This document shows, one piece after another, positions 21,601 to 29,663 of a stretch of 64,000 nt of DNA; position 1 is the first letter of the stretch; each line of letters starts with the position of its first letter. Source of the DNA: Nipponacmea schrenckii. Its lineage: Eukaryota; Mollusca; Gastropoda; Lottiidae. Location of the stretch: the NCBI GenBank assembly GCA_030562195.1, contig JAUJPP010000002.1, forward strand, positions 4,836,001 to 4,900,000, given 5' to 3'. Position numbers and translations under genes: made by a program. The notes under the pieces were generated by a model, which worked only from the letters and a program-made list of their open reading frames with translations, was not told the DNA's origin and made no database searches.

Positions 21601-22385
21601 AAAAATGGTTCGACAATAATATCTATAGAGTGTCAGACTTATTAGATGAATCGAATAATTTCCTCTTGTACGAGGATTTTTGCAAAAAATTTCATTATCT
21701 TAAAGTAGACTTCGTGACATATCTAGGTTTAATAACTGCTATTAAAAAACGGAAAATACCGGAAAAAGAATCACCAAATGTTTATAGTTGTAAAGAGGCA
21801 TACACGAAATTACGAAAACCACTTAACGAGTCCGTTAAATTTGGAGAAAATAAATGGGTGAATCTCATCTGCGAACACGAGACTCAATTCTATTTTCGAA
21901 AAATTAAACAGATTACTAACAGCGTCAACCTACAAAACTTTCAATTCAAACTACTACACAAAATTTTGCCAAACAATTCTTTTCTGCATAAGATAAAATA
22001 TATTACCTCCCCTCTGTGTACTCTATGTGATAAAGAAATAGACAGCTTGGAACATTACCTGTTTAACTGTAAAAATAGCCAGTCATTTCTAAAAGAATTA
22101 ATTTCGCTTTTAAATCAAAATGTTGAACACAAAATCAAACTGGACCTGTCTAGTGTGATATTTAATGCACTTGAAAAACAAAACTCCTCTATAGAGTATA
22201 TTCTTCTATATGCGAAATACTATATACACTGTTGTAAATATAAATCTCGTCAGCCGAACCTAGGACAATTTTTAGAAAAATTAAACAATCAAGAACTTGT
22301 AGAAAACGAAGCTGCTCTAATCAACAATTGTATGGAAAAACACAATACGAAATGGTCAATAATAAAAACTGTTACACAAAATTAG
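18690..22385 (+). CDS. LINE ORF2: APE endonuclease + reverse transcriptase
   Basis: 1231 residues, uninterrupted. The N-terminal APE-type endonuclease has FNARGL near residue 8, FLQETHS near 35-41, GGDFNF near 137 and SDHSLIYL near 225. The reverse transcriptase has LPKSDKDTKYIKNWRPISLLN, FQIDFQKAFDSLQW (Asp), RGVRQGCPLSPY and the catalytic FADDTTLL. The C-terminus carries a zinc-knuckle pattern C-x2-C-x(8)-H-x(4)-C (LCTLCDKEIDSLEHYLFNC). The RT block wording (RPISLLN-DYKIL-KV-ANR, FI-GR-I-EN) is that of the L1/Tx1 clade. It nicks the target and reverse-transcribes its own RNA. All catalytic motifs look intact, so it may be active or recently active. Confidence 0.93.
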   Translation: MSIKICSFNARGLRNNHKRAEIFTWLKQTKSDITFLQETHSVPSDEDKWSNEWGNTAYFSHLTNNSSGVAILFHNAKFQEIELLQEIPGRYLSLKLTKDDSPLVISNVYGPNIDNPDFFEKIFSKLSNHETSPFIIGGDFNFIMDFELDKFGGQQKTNEKSRKTIIQYMDLLNLNDVYRTLHPSKKCYTWKRNKPIICSRLDMFFATSDITNKITVCDSQHGYRSDHSLIYLKFNLDKHKKGPGFFKISQSLLLDSEYIENIRKLIKDCKEKYLNCDPQTLWELIQLDIRGETIQYSSRKKKSDLKIENELEAKQKLILQRQPISFKDYNEIQHIQIKLEELNQRKLAGVMMRARAKNLVDPENCSKFYLNLELRNSEKKIISTLYNKSDNIITNPNEILQEVKIFYENLYDSKTIIDNDYEQQIDYFFKQCEENIPKLTDTDRFICEGLITDIECREVIKSFKNGKCPGSSGICIEFYKIFWKEIGPLVLNSFNDSFNKNQLSISQRHGIISLLPKSDKDTKYIKNWRPISLLNCDYKILTKVIANRIKKILNTIIHEDQKGFIKGRYIGENLRELFDIIDYLEENNEEAMLFQIDFQKAFDSLQWNFIDKTIDFFGFGKMLKRWINIFYTNITSSVLNNGWASNPLAIHRGVRQGCPLSPYIFILCAEILASVLRNNPLYKGIQINNSTKKISQFADDTTLLLDTKLTTLKTVLKILDNFGKISGLKPNLEKCELARIGSITNQNFPYEIPNNIRLITDVIKILGIYIPVNNRLQDIIKLNYDKKLVKIKNTLNLFKGKIKTLRGKISIIKSLALPKILYQISILPNPPKEYLKELDRTFFQFIWENKPAKIKREILCSPIDSGGLNAPDIFNFTNAIKISWSHKYFSSAKTHVWKHSINKLLKIDDKISPFQLNLNRKDIEKLGIRNTFIEEILIAYSKINYCNNISKDSIIWYNSNIKVNKKVIFYKKWFDNNIYRVSDLLDESNNFLLYEDFCKKFHYLKVDFVTYLGLITAIKKRKIPEKESPNVYSCKEAYTKLRKPLNESVKFGENKWVNLICEHETQFYFRKIKQITNSVNLQNFQFKLLHKILPNNSFLHKIKYITSPLCTLCDKEIDSLEHYLFNCKNSQSFLKELISLLNQNVEHKIKLDLSSVIFNALEKQNSSIEYILLYAKYYIHCCKYKSRQPNLGQFLEKLNNQELVENEAALINNCMEKHNTKWSIIKTVTQN

Positions 22386-22568
22386 GCTCAAACTTTCTAC
22401 ACCTTACATCTACTCATCCTATCTTCTTTCTATTCTCAATCTATCTTATTCTTATCTTTCTTCTGTACAAAACAAATATGTCTTTCATTATCTTTATATT
22501 CAGATCAAACCTATGTACTAAATTATGATATGTCTGTGTAAAAACTTTGCAATGTACTTAAAATTGAT

Positions 22569-22584
22569 TTGAATAAAGTAATTG

Positions 22585-22620
<36 letters not shown>
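22569..22620 (+). terminator. polyadenylation signal and poly(A) tail of the LINE
   Basis: GAATAAAG followed about 10 bases later by a run of about 34 A, ending at the 3' target-site duplication. Confidence 0.85.
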
Positions 22621-22622
<2 letters not shown>

Positions 22623-23160
22623 AATGAACTAACAGAAATTAAAACCTATATCGATCAGCAATTGGCTAATGTGGTTGATAAAACTCGGTTACAGAATTTA
22701 ATTTCATTAATATCCAAATTAGATGATAGAATTACAAAAGAGAAAATAGATTTGAAACAACTAATAGATAATATTAAACCAGGTATAAGCGAAGAAAGAC
22801 TGAAACTAGAAATGTCTAAATTTGAAACAAATAATAACAACGAGCTAACAGAAATTAAAACCTATATTCAACAACAATTAGTTAATGTAGCCGATAAATC
22901 TAAATTTAAATTTATTAATGACCCAATTAGATGAAAATGTAAATCAACTAATAGCTAATATTAAACCAGGTATAAGCGAAGAAAAATTAAAACAAGAATT
23001 ATCTGATTTAGAAACTAAACTAACAGAAATTAAAACCTATATCGAACAGCAATTGGCTAATGTAGTAGACAAAGCACAGTTAGAGAGATTAAGATCATTA
23101 ATATTTCAATTAGATCGAAAACTTGAGACAATAGACATAAAAAATGAAAAAATGAGCTCC
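22621..23160 (+). pseudogene. fibre-like coiled-coil protein, left arm, 3' part
   Basis: Continuation of the fibre repeats after the LINE: NELTEIKTYI-QQLANVVDK units with NIKPGISEE-LK linkers. A frameshift lies near 22915 (the frame switches from one ending KFINDPIR to one starting with TQLDENV). At about 23155 the fibre is fused by deletion to the middle of the next gene; the fibre's C-terminal domain seen in the right arm (FPFKLKIKTF...) is missing here. Confidence 0.75.
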
Positions 23161-23385
23161 CATATTTATAGAAGAAAATGATGAAAATAGAGATTACTTT
23201 GCACGTTTTAAAATAGAAAGTATAACAGAACTGATACCACGGTCAAAATATTTTCCTAAAAATTTTAATTATTTACCAAAATTAGAGATATCAATTATTA
23301 TAGAATATATTGGTTATAAAAACGAAGACAATGAAATATTTTGGTCTACGAAAAACATTGGTTTATCACAAATACAGTTAATTTA
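23155..23385 (+). pseudogene. unknown 137-aa protein, left arm, 5' truncated
   Basis: Codes for about 75 C-terminal residues (EENDENRDYFARFKIES ... IFWSTKNIGLSQIQLI) that match the full copy at 25734-26147. The N-terminal half was lost in the deletion that fused it to the fibre gene. Confidence 0.7.
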
Positions 23386-23395
23386 ATTCTTAAAA

Positions 23396-23881
23396 ATGAA
23401 TACCGAAGAGTTAAACACACAGAATTTACAAGATGTTATGATGCGTAAACAAAAAGAGTTAGAAGGAGAATTCAATCATTACAAAAAGTTAACAAAATGT
23501 TGGAGTAGGATAGACACTACTTTTAAAACTGTAAGTGTTATATCAGCTTGTCTTATAGCAACAGCAACTACTATAACAGCAAGTATTTCTCTTCCAATAT
23601 TTATTCCAACTATCTTAGGAGCTCTTACAGCTATTCAAACATCTTCATGTGGTTTAATTACTATTGGGTTTACCTCTAAAAAGAAATTATATTACAAAAC
23701 CATATCAAATTTAATAAGAACATATTTAGATAAATTATTTATTTTTTTCGAAAGAAGCAAATCTGATAAAATAATTACCATAGAAGAACTCGAAGAATTT
23801 AATGAAATATTCGATGAATTGTTAACAAAAATTGAATCCTTAAAAATAGAACATAAAAAATTGAAAAAGAAGCATGACTAA
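23396..23881 (+). CDS. small two-segment membrane protein, left arm
   Basis: 161 residues starting MNTEELNTQN. A hydrophilic, probably coiled-coil N-terminus (to about residue 43) is followed by two adjacent hydrophobic segments (about 44-66, VSVISACLIATATTITASISLPIF; about 67-87, PTILGALTAIQTSSCGLITIGF) and a long charged helical C-terminus ending KKLKKKHD. Topology suggests a hairpin membrane anchor. I do not recognise a family; position in the cluster suggests a virion or membrane-active component. The stop overlaps the start of the next gene (ATGACTAA). Intact, unlike the right-arm copy. Confidence 0.7.
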   Translation: MNTEELNTQNLQDVMMRKQKELEGEFNHYKKLTKCWSRIDTTFKTVSVISACLIATATTITASISLPIFIPTILGALTAIQTSSCGLITIGFTSKKKLYYKTISNLIRTYLDKLFIFFERSKSDKIITIEELEEFNEIFDELLTKIESLKIEHKKLKKKHD

Positions 23882-24543
23882 ATTAATTAAAAAAAAAAGA
23901 ACCTAATGCTGTAAAACCGAAGAAAAAAATTGACAATGAATTATTTGAACATGTGGTTTCTGATATAATTGAAGAGTTTAATACTTTTAATGGACAAATT
24001 GAAATCGATGGAAAAATTTTTGAAGATGGTGAATTCAAACAAAATATGAATTTATCTTTCTTTAATGTTCAAATGATTTCTAGAGTTGTCAATAATATGA
24101 GTGAAAAATCAGATAGTTCAGATTGGTATTTTACTGGTCATATAATATATCGTAAAGATGATTTCAAACCAATCAAAAGATCAAATATAGGAAAAGGAAC
24201 TCAATTGTTATTTACAATCAATGAATACGTTGGAAAATATTGTTATATTCCAACTGACGGAGCTTGTTTTATCAAGTGTGTAAATTATGTTTTGAAACGA
24301 GATTTAACAAACGAATTTAATAAATTTATTTATTCCTATTCAAAACATAACAGAAAGGGAATTATGACTCAAGCTCGAATCGGAGAATTCAATGAAAAAA
24401 TTGAAACTTCGTTCCAAATTTATAATCCTAAAGATAGAACTTTATATCCTAGAAAAAGAAACACTCCATCAGAATGGGTTTTGTATTTACACAATAATCA
24501 TTTCTGTTTGATAAAAAGAGATAACAAACGTTTAGAAAAAAAA
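23874..24543 (+). pseudogene. N-terminal part of probable protein-primed DNA polymerase B, left arm
   Basis: The likely start is the ATG at 23874 overlapping the previous stop; one extra base in the A-run at about 23888-23897 shifts the frame, after which it is open from about 23900 into the gap. Residues include YCYIPTDGACFIKCVNYV, GIMTQARIGEF and YLHNNHFCLIKR. This C...H arrangement recalls the OTU-like N-terminal region that precedes the polymerase in many invertebrate Polinton PolB proteins. The exonuclease and polymerase motifs would lie in the gap. Assignment is from pattern memory, not from a visible polymerase motif. Confidence 0.55.
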
Positions 24544-25043
24544 NNNNNNNNNNNNNNNNNNNNNNNNNNNNNNNNNNNNNNNNNNNNNNNNNNNNNNNNN
24601 NNNNNNNNNNNNNNNNNNNNNNNNNNNNNNNNNNNNNNNNNNNNNNNNNNNNNNNNNNNNNNNNNNNNNNNNNNNNNNNNNNNNNNNNNNNNNNNNNNNN
24701 NNNNNNNNNNNNNNNNNNNNNNNNNNNNNNNNNNNNNNNNNNNNNNNNNNNNNNNNNNNNNNNNNNNNNNNNNNNNNNNNNNNNNNNNNNNNNNNNNNNN
24801 NNNNNNNNNNNNNNNNNNNNNNNNNNNNNNNNNNNNNNNNNNNNNNNNNNNNNNNNNNNNNNNNNNNNNNNNNNNNNNNNNNNNNNNNNNNNNNNNNNNN
24901 NNNNNNNNNNNNNNNNNNNNNNNNNNNNNNNNNNNNNNNNNNNNNNNNNNNNNNNNNNNNNNNNNNNNNNNNNNNNNNNNNNNNNNNNNNNNNNNNNNNN
25001 NNNNNNNNNNNNNNNNNNNNNNNNNNNNNNNNNNNNNNNNNNN
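24544..25043. other. assembly gap (500 N) at the centre of the inverted arms
   Basis: Placeholder of unknown length at the junction of the two arms. It can hide the polymerase, capsid and ATPase genes, or mark a false join between two separate elements. Confidence 0.99.
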
Positions 25044-25723
25044 ACAATTCATCGAATATTTCATTAAATTCTTCGAGTTCTTCTATGGTAATTATTTTAT
25101 CAGATTTGCTTCTTTCGAAAAAAATAAATAATTTATCTAAATATGTTCTTATTAAATTTGATATGGTTTTGTACGGAAGCCCATATGGTACCTTCGAACT
25201 TAGAACTTACGACTTAATACTTACGACTTAGAACTTACGACGTATAGACAGAATAAGGGACAGAAAAAAAACAGTTTGGAATATGACACATTTACTTCAG
25301 TAAAACGACCAAAATTACAAAATATCTTACACGAAGCCTAACTTCTACATCGTAAGTTCTAAGTCGTAAGTATTAAGTCGTAAGTTCTAAGTTCGAAGGT
25401 ACCATATGGGCTTCCGTAGTTTTGTAATATAATTTCTTTTTAGAGGTAAACCCAATAGTAATTAAACCACATGAAGATGTTTGAATAGCTGTAAGAGCTC
25501 CTAGGATAGTTGGAATAAATATTGGAAGAGAAATACTTGCTGTTATAGTAGTTACTGTTGCTATAAGACAAGCTGATATAACACTTACAGTTTTAAAAGT
25601 AGTGTCTATCTTACTCCAACATTTTGTTAACTTTTTGTAATGATTGAATTCTCCTTCTAACTCTTTTTGTTTACGCATCATAACATCTTGTAAATTCTGT
25701 ATGTTTAACTCTTCGGTACTCAT
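25044..25723 (-). pseudogene. two-segment membrane protein, right arm, interrupted
   Basis: Same protein as 23396-23881 (start MSTEELNIQN at 25723). The N-terminal and hydrophobic segments are at 25425-25723, and the C-terminal part continues at 25044-25171. A 247-bp MITE (25172-25418) splits the gene just after KKKLYYKT. The 3' end enters the gap. Confidence 0.8.
25172..25418. mobile_element. 247-bp MITE with long TIRs and 6-bp TSD
   Basis: Terminal inverted repeats of about 69 bp (TACGGAAGCCCATATGG... / mirrored) contain direct sub-repeats of the form AACTTACGACTTA. It is flanked by GTTTTG at 25166-25171 and 25419-25424; the left arm has the single-copy empty site. The core (about 110 bp) is non-coding. 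The 6-bp duplication does not fit Tc1/mariner (TA), hAT (8) or piggyBac (TTAA). Confidence 0.85.
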
Positions 25724-25733
25724 TTTTTAAGAA

Positions 25734-26147
25734 TTAAATTAACTGTATTTGTGATAAACCAATGTTTTTCGTAGACCAAAATATTTCATTGTCTTCGTTT
25801 TTATAACCAATATATTCTATAATAATTGATATCTCTAATTGAGGTATATAATGAACATTTTTAGGTAAATGATTTGACCGTGGCAATCCTGTTATACTTT
25901 CTATTTTAAAACGTGCAAAGTAATCTACATTATCGTTATCTTCCATCATAAGTACGGGAGGTGTTATAAATGCTTTATTTACTTGAGATTTATGAACATC
26001 AAATGAAGTAAAAATATTACCAAAATCAAAATAACATCTTATGTGTTCAAATTCTTTCCATTTCAAAAATGTATATTTTTTTCTTCCATCGTTATGTAAT
26101 TTTTTATCATTTATCAAATTTACAATTTGTGGTTTTTCATTTGTCAT
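25734..26147 (-). CDS. unknown 137-aa protein, right arm, full length
   Basis: Starts MTNEKPQIVNLI and ends LSQIQLI. It has a mixed alpha/beta look, no signal peptide and no membrane segment. Not recognised. It lies between the fibre and membrane-protein genes in both arms, and the last 70 residues are well conserved between arms, so it is a genuine gene of the element. The start lies directly after the fibre stop region, with almost no spacer, as in compact viral operon-like blocks. Confidence 0.65.
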   Translation of the reverse strand: MTNEKPQIVNLINDKKLHNDGRKKYTFLKWKEFEHIRCYFDFGNIFTSFDVHKSQVNKAFITPPVLMMEDNDNVDYFARFKIESITGLPRSNHLPKNVHYIPQLEISIIIEYIGYKNEDNEIFWSTKNIGLSQIQLI

Positions 26148-26530
26148 TTATATCAAATCCAGGAAATATATACCACACTCAGTGATAACAAATGGTTCTT
26201 TTTTAAGTAAGTCATTTATAAAAGAATCTTGATCCGTAAGGTTTATTTTAATTTCCACTCCATCGACAAAATCTGTATTTAGTGGTACATTATCCATATT
26301 ATAAGGAGGTATGAAAGATACATGAATCTCTTTAATTTTTCCACCCTTGGTTATTGTGGAAATTGTTCTTTTAAATAGTCTAATATCATAATTAAATGTT
26401 ATACCATTTCGATCCATTTGTTTATACACAAATGTTTTTATTTTTAATTTAAAAGGAAACAATATAGTAATGACTGCTTCAGTTGAAGACGTAATTTCAA
26501 ATATTGAAAAGTTTGATGTAATTTGGATAT
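26148..26530 (-). pseudogene. fibre C-terminal domain, right arm
   Basis: The C-terminal domain runs 26463 to 26148 (FPFKLKIKTFVYKQMDRNG ... CGIYFLDLI). It is preceded in frame by the segment EITSS-EAVITI (26464-26530) that also appears at 27274-27330. This gives the true end of the fibre protein: a non-repetitive domain of about 110 residues after the coiled-coil shaft, a plausible knob. Confidence 0.65.
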
Positions 26531-26884
26531 TAATGAAATAAAATTCTGTAACCGAGTTTTATCAACCACATTAACTAATTGTTGTTGAACATAAGTTTTA
26601 ATTTCTGTTAGTTTACTGTCATCATTAAGTTTCGTCTCTAGATTAGAACTTACGATTTATTTTATTTTATTTTAATTTCCACTCCATCGACAAAATCTGT
26701 ATTTAGTGGTACATTATCCATATTATAAGGAGGTATGAAAGATACATGAATCTCTTTAATTTTTCCACCCTTGGTTATTGTGGAAATTGTTCTTTTAAAT
26801 AGTCTAATATCATAATTAAATGTTATACCATTTCGATCCATTTGTTTATACACAAATGTTTTTATTTTTAATTTAAAAGGAAAC
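26531..26884 (-). pseudogene. duplicated fragments of the fibre gene, right arm
   Basis: 26531-26645 repeats a shaft segment found at about 27983-28105. 26665-26884 repeats the C-terminal domain segment of 26243-26463. They are joined by a short TTTTATTTTATTTTA stretch. This is a local rearrangement by duplication with deletion. Confidence 0.75.
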
Positions 26885-26994
26885 AATAATAATAATAATA
26901 ATAATAAACTCTTTATTTTACATGGGTCAGAATTAGGCCCAATACACAAGGACATGGTCCTGTCTCACATTCAGCCCATGGGGCAATACATTGG

Positions 26995-27026
<32 letters not shown>

Positions 27027-27230
27027 AAAAAAATCGAAAATACATAATATCTCAATATACAATTCGTCTGAAATACTAAAAATACACAAGTACATGTGTA
27101 TCAAATGGACAGAGATATGTTCCGGCGATCAAGTACATGACCACGAAATAAATATACAATACTCCACGTACAATTTGTTTAAAAATACACAAGTACATGT
27201 GCATGAATGGACAGATTTTCAACCTACAAT
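26885..27230 (-). mobile_element. 3' end of a retroposon with (ATT)n tail
   Basis: Starts with (AAT)n on the plus strand, then AAACTCTTTATTTTACATGGGTC, a CCCATGGGGCAATACATTGG segment, a long A-run (26995-27032), and about 1.5 units of a repeat with ACACAAGTACATGTG that also forms the array at 60301-60760. Read on the minus strand it ends in an (ATT)n tail, as in many LINE/SINE 3' ends. It interrupts the fibre gene. Confidence 0.6.
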
Positions 27231-28618
27231 TAGTTTATAAAATGGATGTAATATATAGTAATATATGTAATATATAGTAATGACTGCTACAGTTGAAGAC
27301 GTAATTTCAAATATTGAAAAGTTTGATGTAATTTTATGATTTGGATATGCGTATTTCTTCGCAAACATAGATTTAAATCGAGATAGGTCAACTAATCTTC
27401 CTTCATATGTTGCAACAAATCCATACTTTTCTAAAATACCATCATTAAAGGGTAAACTAAAACAATAAGGCTTTTCTATCGGTAGTAATCTTTTATTTAT
27501 TTTTTTAAACATCTTTTCACTTGACTCAATTTTTTTATCTAATTCAGATATGGATGATTTTAATCTCTCTAACTCCGCTTTGTCTACTACATTAGCTAAT
27601 TGCTGTTCGATATAGGTTTTAATTTCTGTTAGTTCATTGTTATCATTAAGTTTAGTTTCTAAATCAGATAATTCTTGTTTTAATATTTCTTCGCTTATAC
27701 CTGGTTTGATATTAGCTATTAGTTGTTTTACATTTGATTTTTGTTTGGTAATTTTATCATCTAATTGGGTTATTAATAAATTTAAATTTTGTAATTGAGT
27801 TTTATCGGCTACACTAACTAATTGTTGTTGAATATAGGTTTTAATTTCTGTTAGCTCGTTGTTATTATTTGTTTCTAATTTAGACAATTCTTGTTTCAGT
27901 CTCTCTTCGCTTATACCTGGTTTAATATTATCTATTAGTTGTTTCAAATCTATTTTCTCTTTTGTAATTCTATCATCTAATTTGGATATTAATGAAATAA
28001 AATTCTGTAACCGAGTTTTATCAACCACATTAACTAATTGTTGTTGAACATAAGTTTTAATTTCTGTTAGTTTACTGTCATCATTAAGTTTCGTCTCTAG
28101 ATTAATTAATTCTTGTTTTAATTTTTCTTCGCTTATACCTGGTTTAATGTTACTTGTCAGTTGTTTAATATCTAATTTTTGCTTTGTAATTTTATCGTCT
28201 AGTTGAGATATTAATAAATTTAAATTTGTAATTGTGAGTTATCAACCACATTAACTAATTGTTGTTGAATATAGGTTTTAATTTCTGTTAGTTCATTATC
28301 ATCATTTAGTTTCGTTTCAAGATTAGCTAATTCTTGTTTTAATTTTTCTTTGCTTATACCTGGTTTAATGTTACCTATCAGTTGTTTAATATCTGATTTT
28401 TGTTTTGTAATTTTTTCGTCTCGTTGTGATATTAATAAATTTATTCTGTCCAACTGAGTTTTATCAACTATATTAGCTAATTGTTGTTGATAACTTTCTA
28501 GTTTTTTATGATGTGAGTTTAAAAGTTTTTGATGGTTTTCTAATTGGTTTTTACTATCTTTATCTAATACAGTTATTTTTTGATGTAAACTTTTAGTTGT
28601 TTGAGTTAAATAACCTTT
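27231..28618 (-). pseudogene. fibre-like coiled-coil protein, right arm shaft
   Basis: Contains five to six 70-74-aa helical repeats (TEIKTYI-QQL-NVVDK-QL ... NIKPGISEE-LKQEL). The main open frame is 27219-28028, a second 28220-28453, with frameshifts near 28030 and 28225. The 5' end is lost: a deletion joins the protease end to the QTTKSL region of the fibre. After the shaft comes a non-repeat region (KKINKRLLPIEKPYCFSLPF ... YEGRLVDLSRF) not present on the left arm. Confidence 0.78.
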
Positions 28619-28935
28619 ATACTATTTGTTCAAATGGTTTACCTAAACTTAATTGATATAAAACCCAAAGTGAAAGTTGTCCACAAAATTTATCTCCTGG
28701 TTTTTGAATTTGAAAAGTAGAACATTTTATTGGACCATAATTCAAATCAATAATTTCCTGAAGTATGGATATTAGTTATAGCATAGAATTTTGTTTTATT
28801 TTTTAGAGATGATATTTCATCACGCATATAATAGTAAAAAGGTTTTATGTTTAATTCTTCTGCCCATTTGATTAATTGAAAATTTGTGGTAGTATCTGTT
28901 CCGTATTTTTGTAAGAATTCTTTAAAAGTAATCAT
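28618..28935 (-). pseudogene. adenain-like protease, right arm, internal deletion
   Basis: Starts MITFKEFLQKYG like the left copy, but about 30 residues holding the catalytic His and Asp are deleted after NIHTS. The Cys-containing part (GDKFCGQLSLW) survives in another frame, and the end is fused to the fibre remnant. Inactive. Confidence 0.82.
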
Positions 28936-28943
28936 TTTAAAAA

Positions 28944-29663
28944 TCAGTTTTTTGAAGTTCGTTTTGATAAAAATCTACCCAAGATTTCTTCACCATGTAA
29001 ATCTACTAAACTGTAAGTTGGTGGTGAAGTTTCATTAACTTTATCAATAATAAAGATTTCATTCGTCCAATATCCAACATAACCTTTTTCGAATTTACTT
29101 TTATATTTATAAATACGAACTCGATCTCCAACTTTAAATTTGAGTTTGATATTTAAATTCCCTTTTTCAAAATTGCTTTGTGTGTTAATTGATTTTATAA
29201 TATCTGGATTATTTGAAGCTTCTGTAGGAGTAACTTTTATAGATGAATGAATTTTATTATTATATTCATCGACAACAATAGGTAATATTTTAAGCCATTT
29301 TTGAGAATTCAATTCTGTGAACTTTTTGAATAATTTGTTTTTTAGAGTTCTGTTAAATCTCTCAATTACTAAAGCTTTACCTTCGTTATATGTACTGTAA
29401 ATTTCAAACCCTAAAGATTTCATATTTTTATTATAAAACTCTGTTCCTTGATCTACCCATAACTTTGTGGGTTTTCTATGTTTCATTAATGTTTCAAATG
29501 CTTTTTTAACAGTTAAACCTGTTTTGTTTTTTAGAGGAATAACCCAAGCGTATCTTGTATATAAATCTATAACTGTTAAGCAATATTTATAACCTCTTTC
29601 TGGGGGCATATTAATCAAATCTGCTGACCATATATCGTCTTTGGCGAATACTTTAACTTTTAA
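28944..29663 (-). CDS. DDE integrase (Polinton type), right arm, core intact
   Basis: Forms the C-terminal 240 residues of an open frame that starts at 29924. DDE residues: Asp in WSADLINMP, Asp in LWVDQGTEF, Glu in VIERFNRTLK; then the YNNKIHSS helix and SH3-like tail. Unlike the left copy it is in frame with the tail of the PLA2 gene (KTKNFLKVKVFAK), so the two could be one polyprotein, or the join could result from a one-base change. The last residues (FLSKRTSKN) differ from the left end and look frameshifted. Integrases of this type insert the linear element genome and duplicate about 6 bp of target. Confidence 0.85.
   Translation of the reverse strand, partial: LKVKVFAKDDIWSADLINMPPERGYKYCLTVIDLYTRYAWVIPLKNKTGLTVKKAFETLMKHRKPTKLWVDQGTEFYNKNMKSLGFEIYSTYNEGKALVIERFNRTLKNKLFKKFTELNSQKWLKILPIVVDEYNNKIHSSIKVTPTEASNNPDIIKSINTQSNFEKGNLNIKLKFKVGDRVRIYKYKSKFEKGYVGYWTNEIFIIDKVNETSPPTYSLVDLHGEEILGRFLSKRTSKN

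Larger units (their letters stand above)
18362..22620 (+). mobile_element. L1/Tx1-type LINE inserted in the fibre gene
   Basis: 4.26 kb, with a 13-bp target-site duplication and a poly(A) tail (22587-22620) preceded by AATAAA at about 22574. One long ORF codes for endonuclease plus reverse transcriptase. There are about 330 bp of 5' leader with no ORF1, so the copy is either slightly 5' truncated or belongs to a group with ORF1 lost. The intact ORF and clean TSD point to a recent insertion, after the host element's arms were already in place. Confidence 0.92.
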
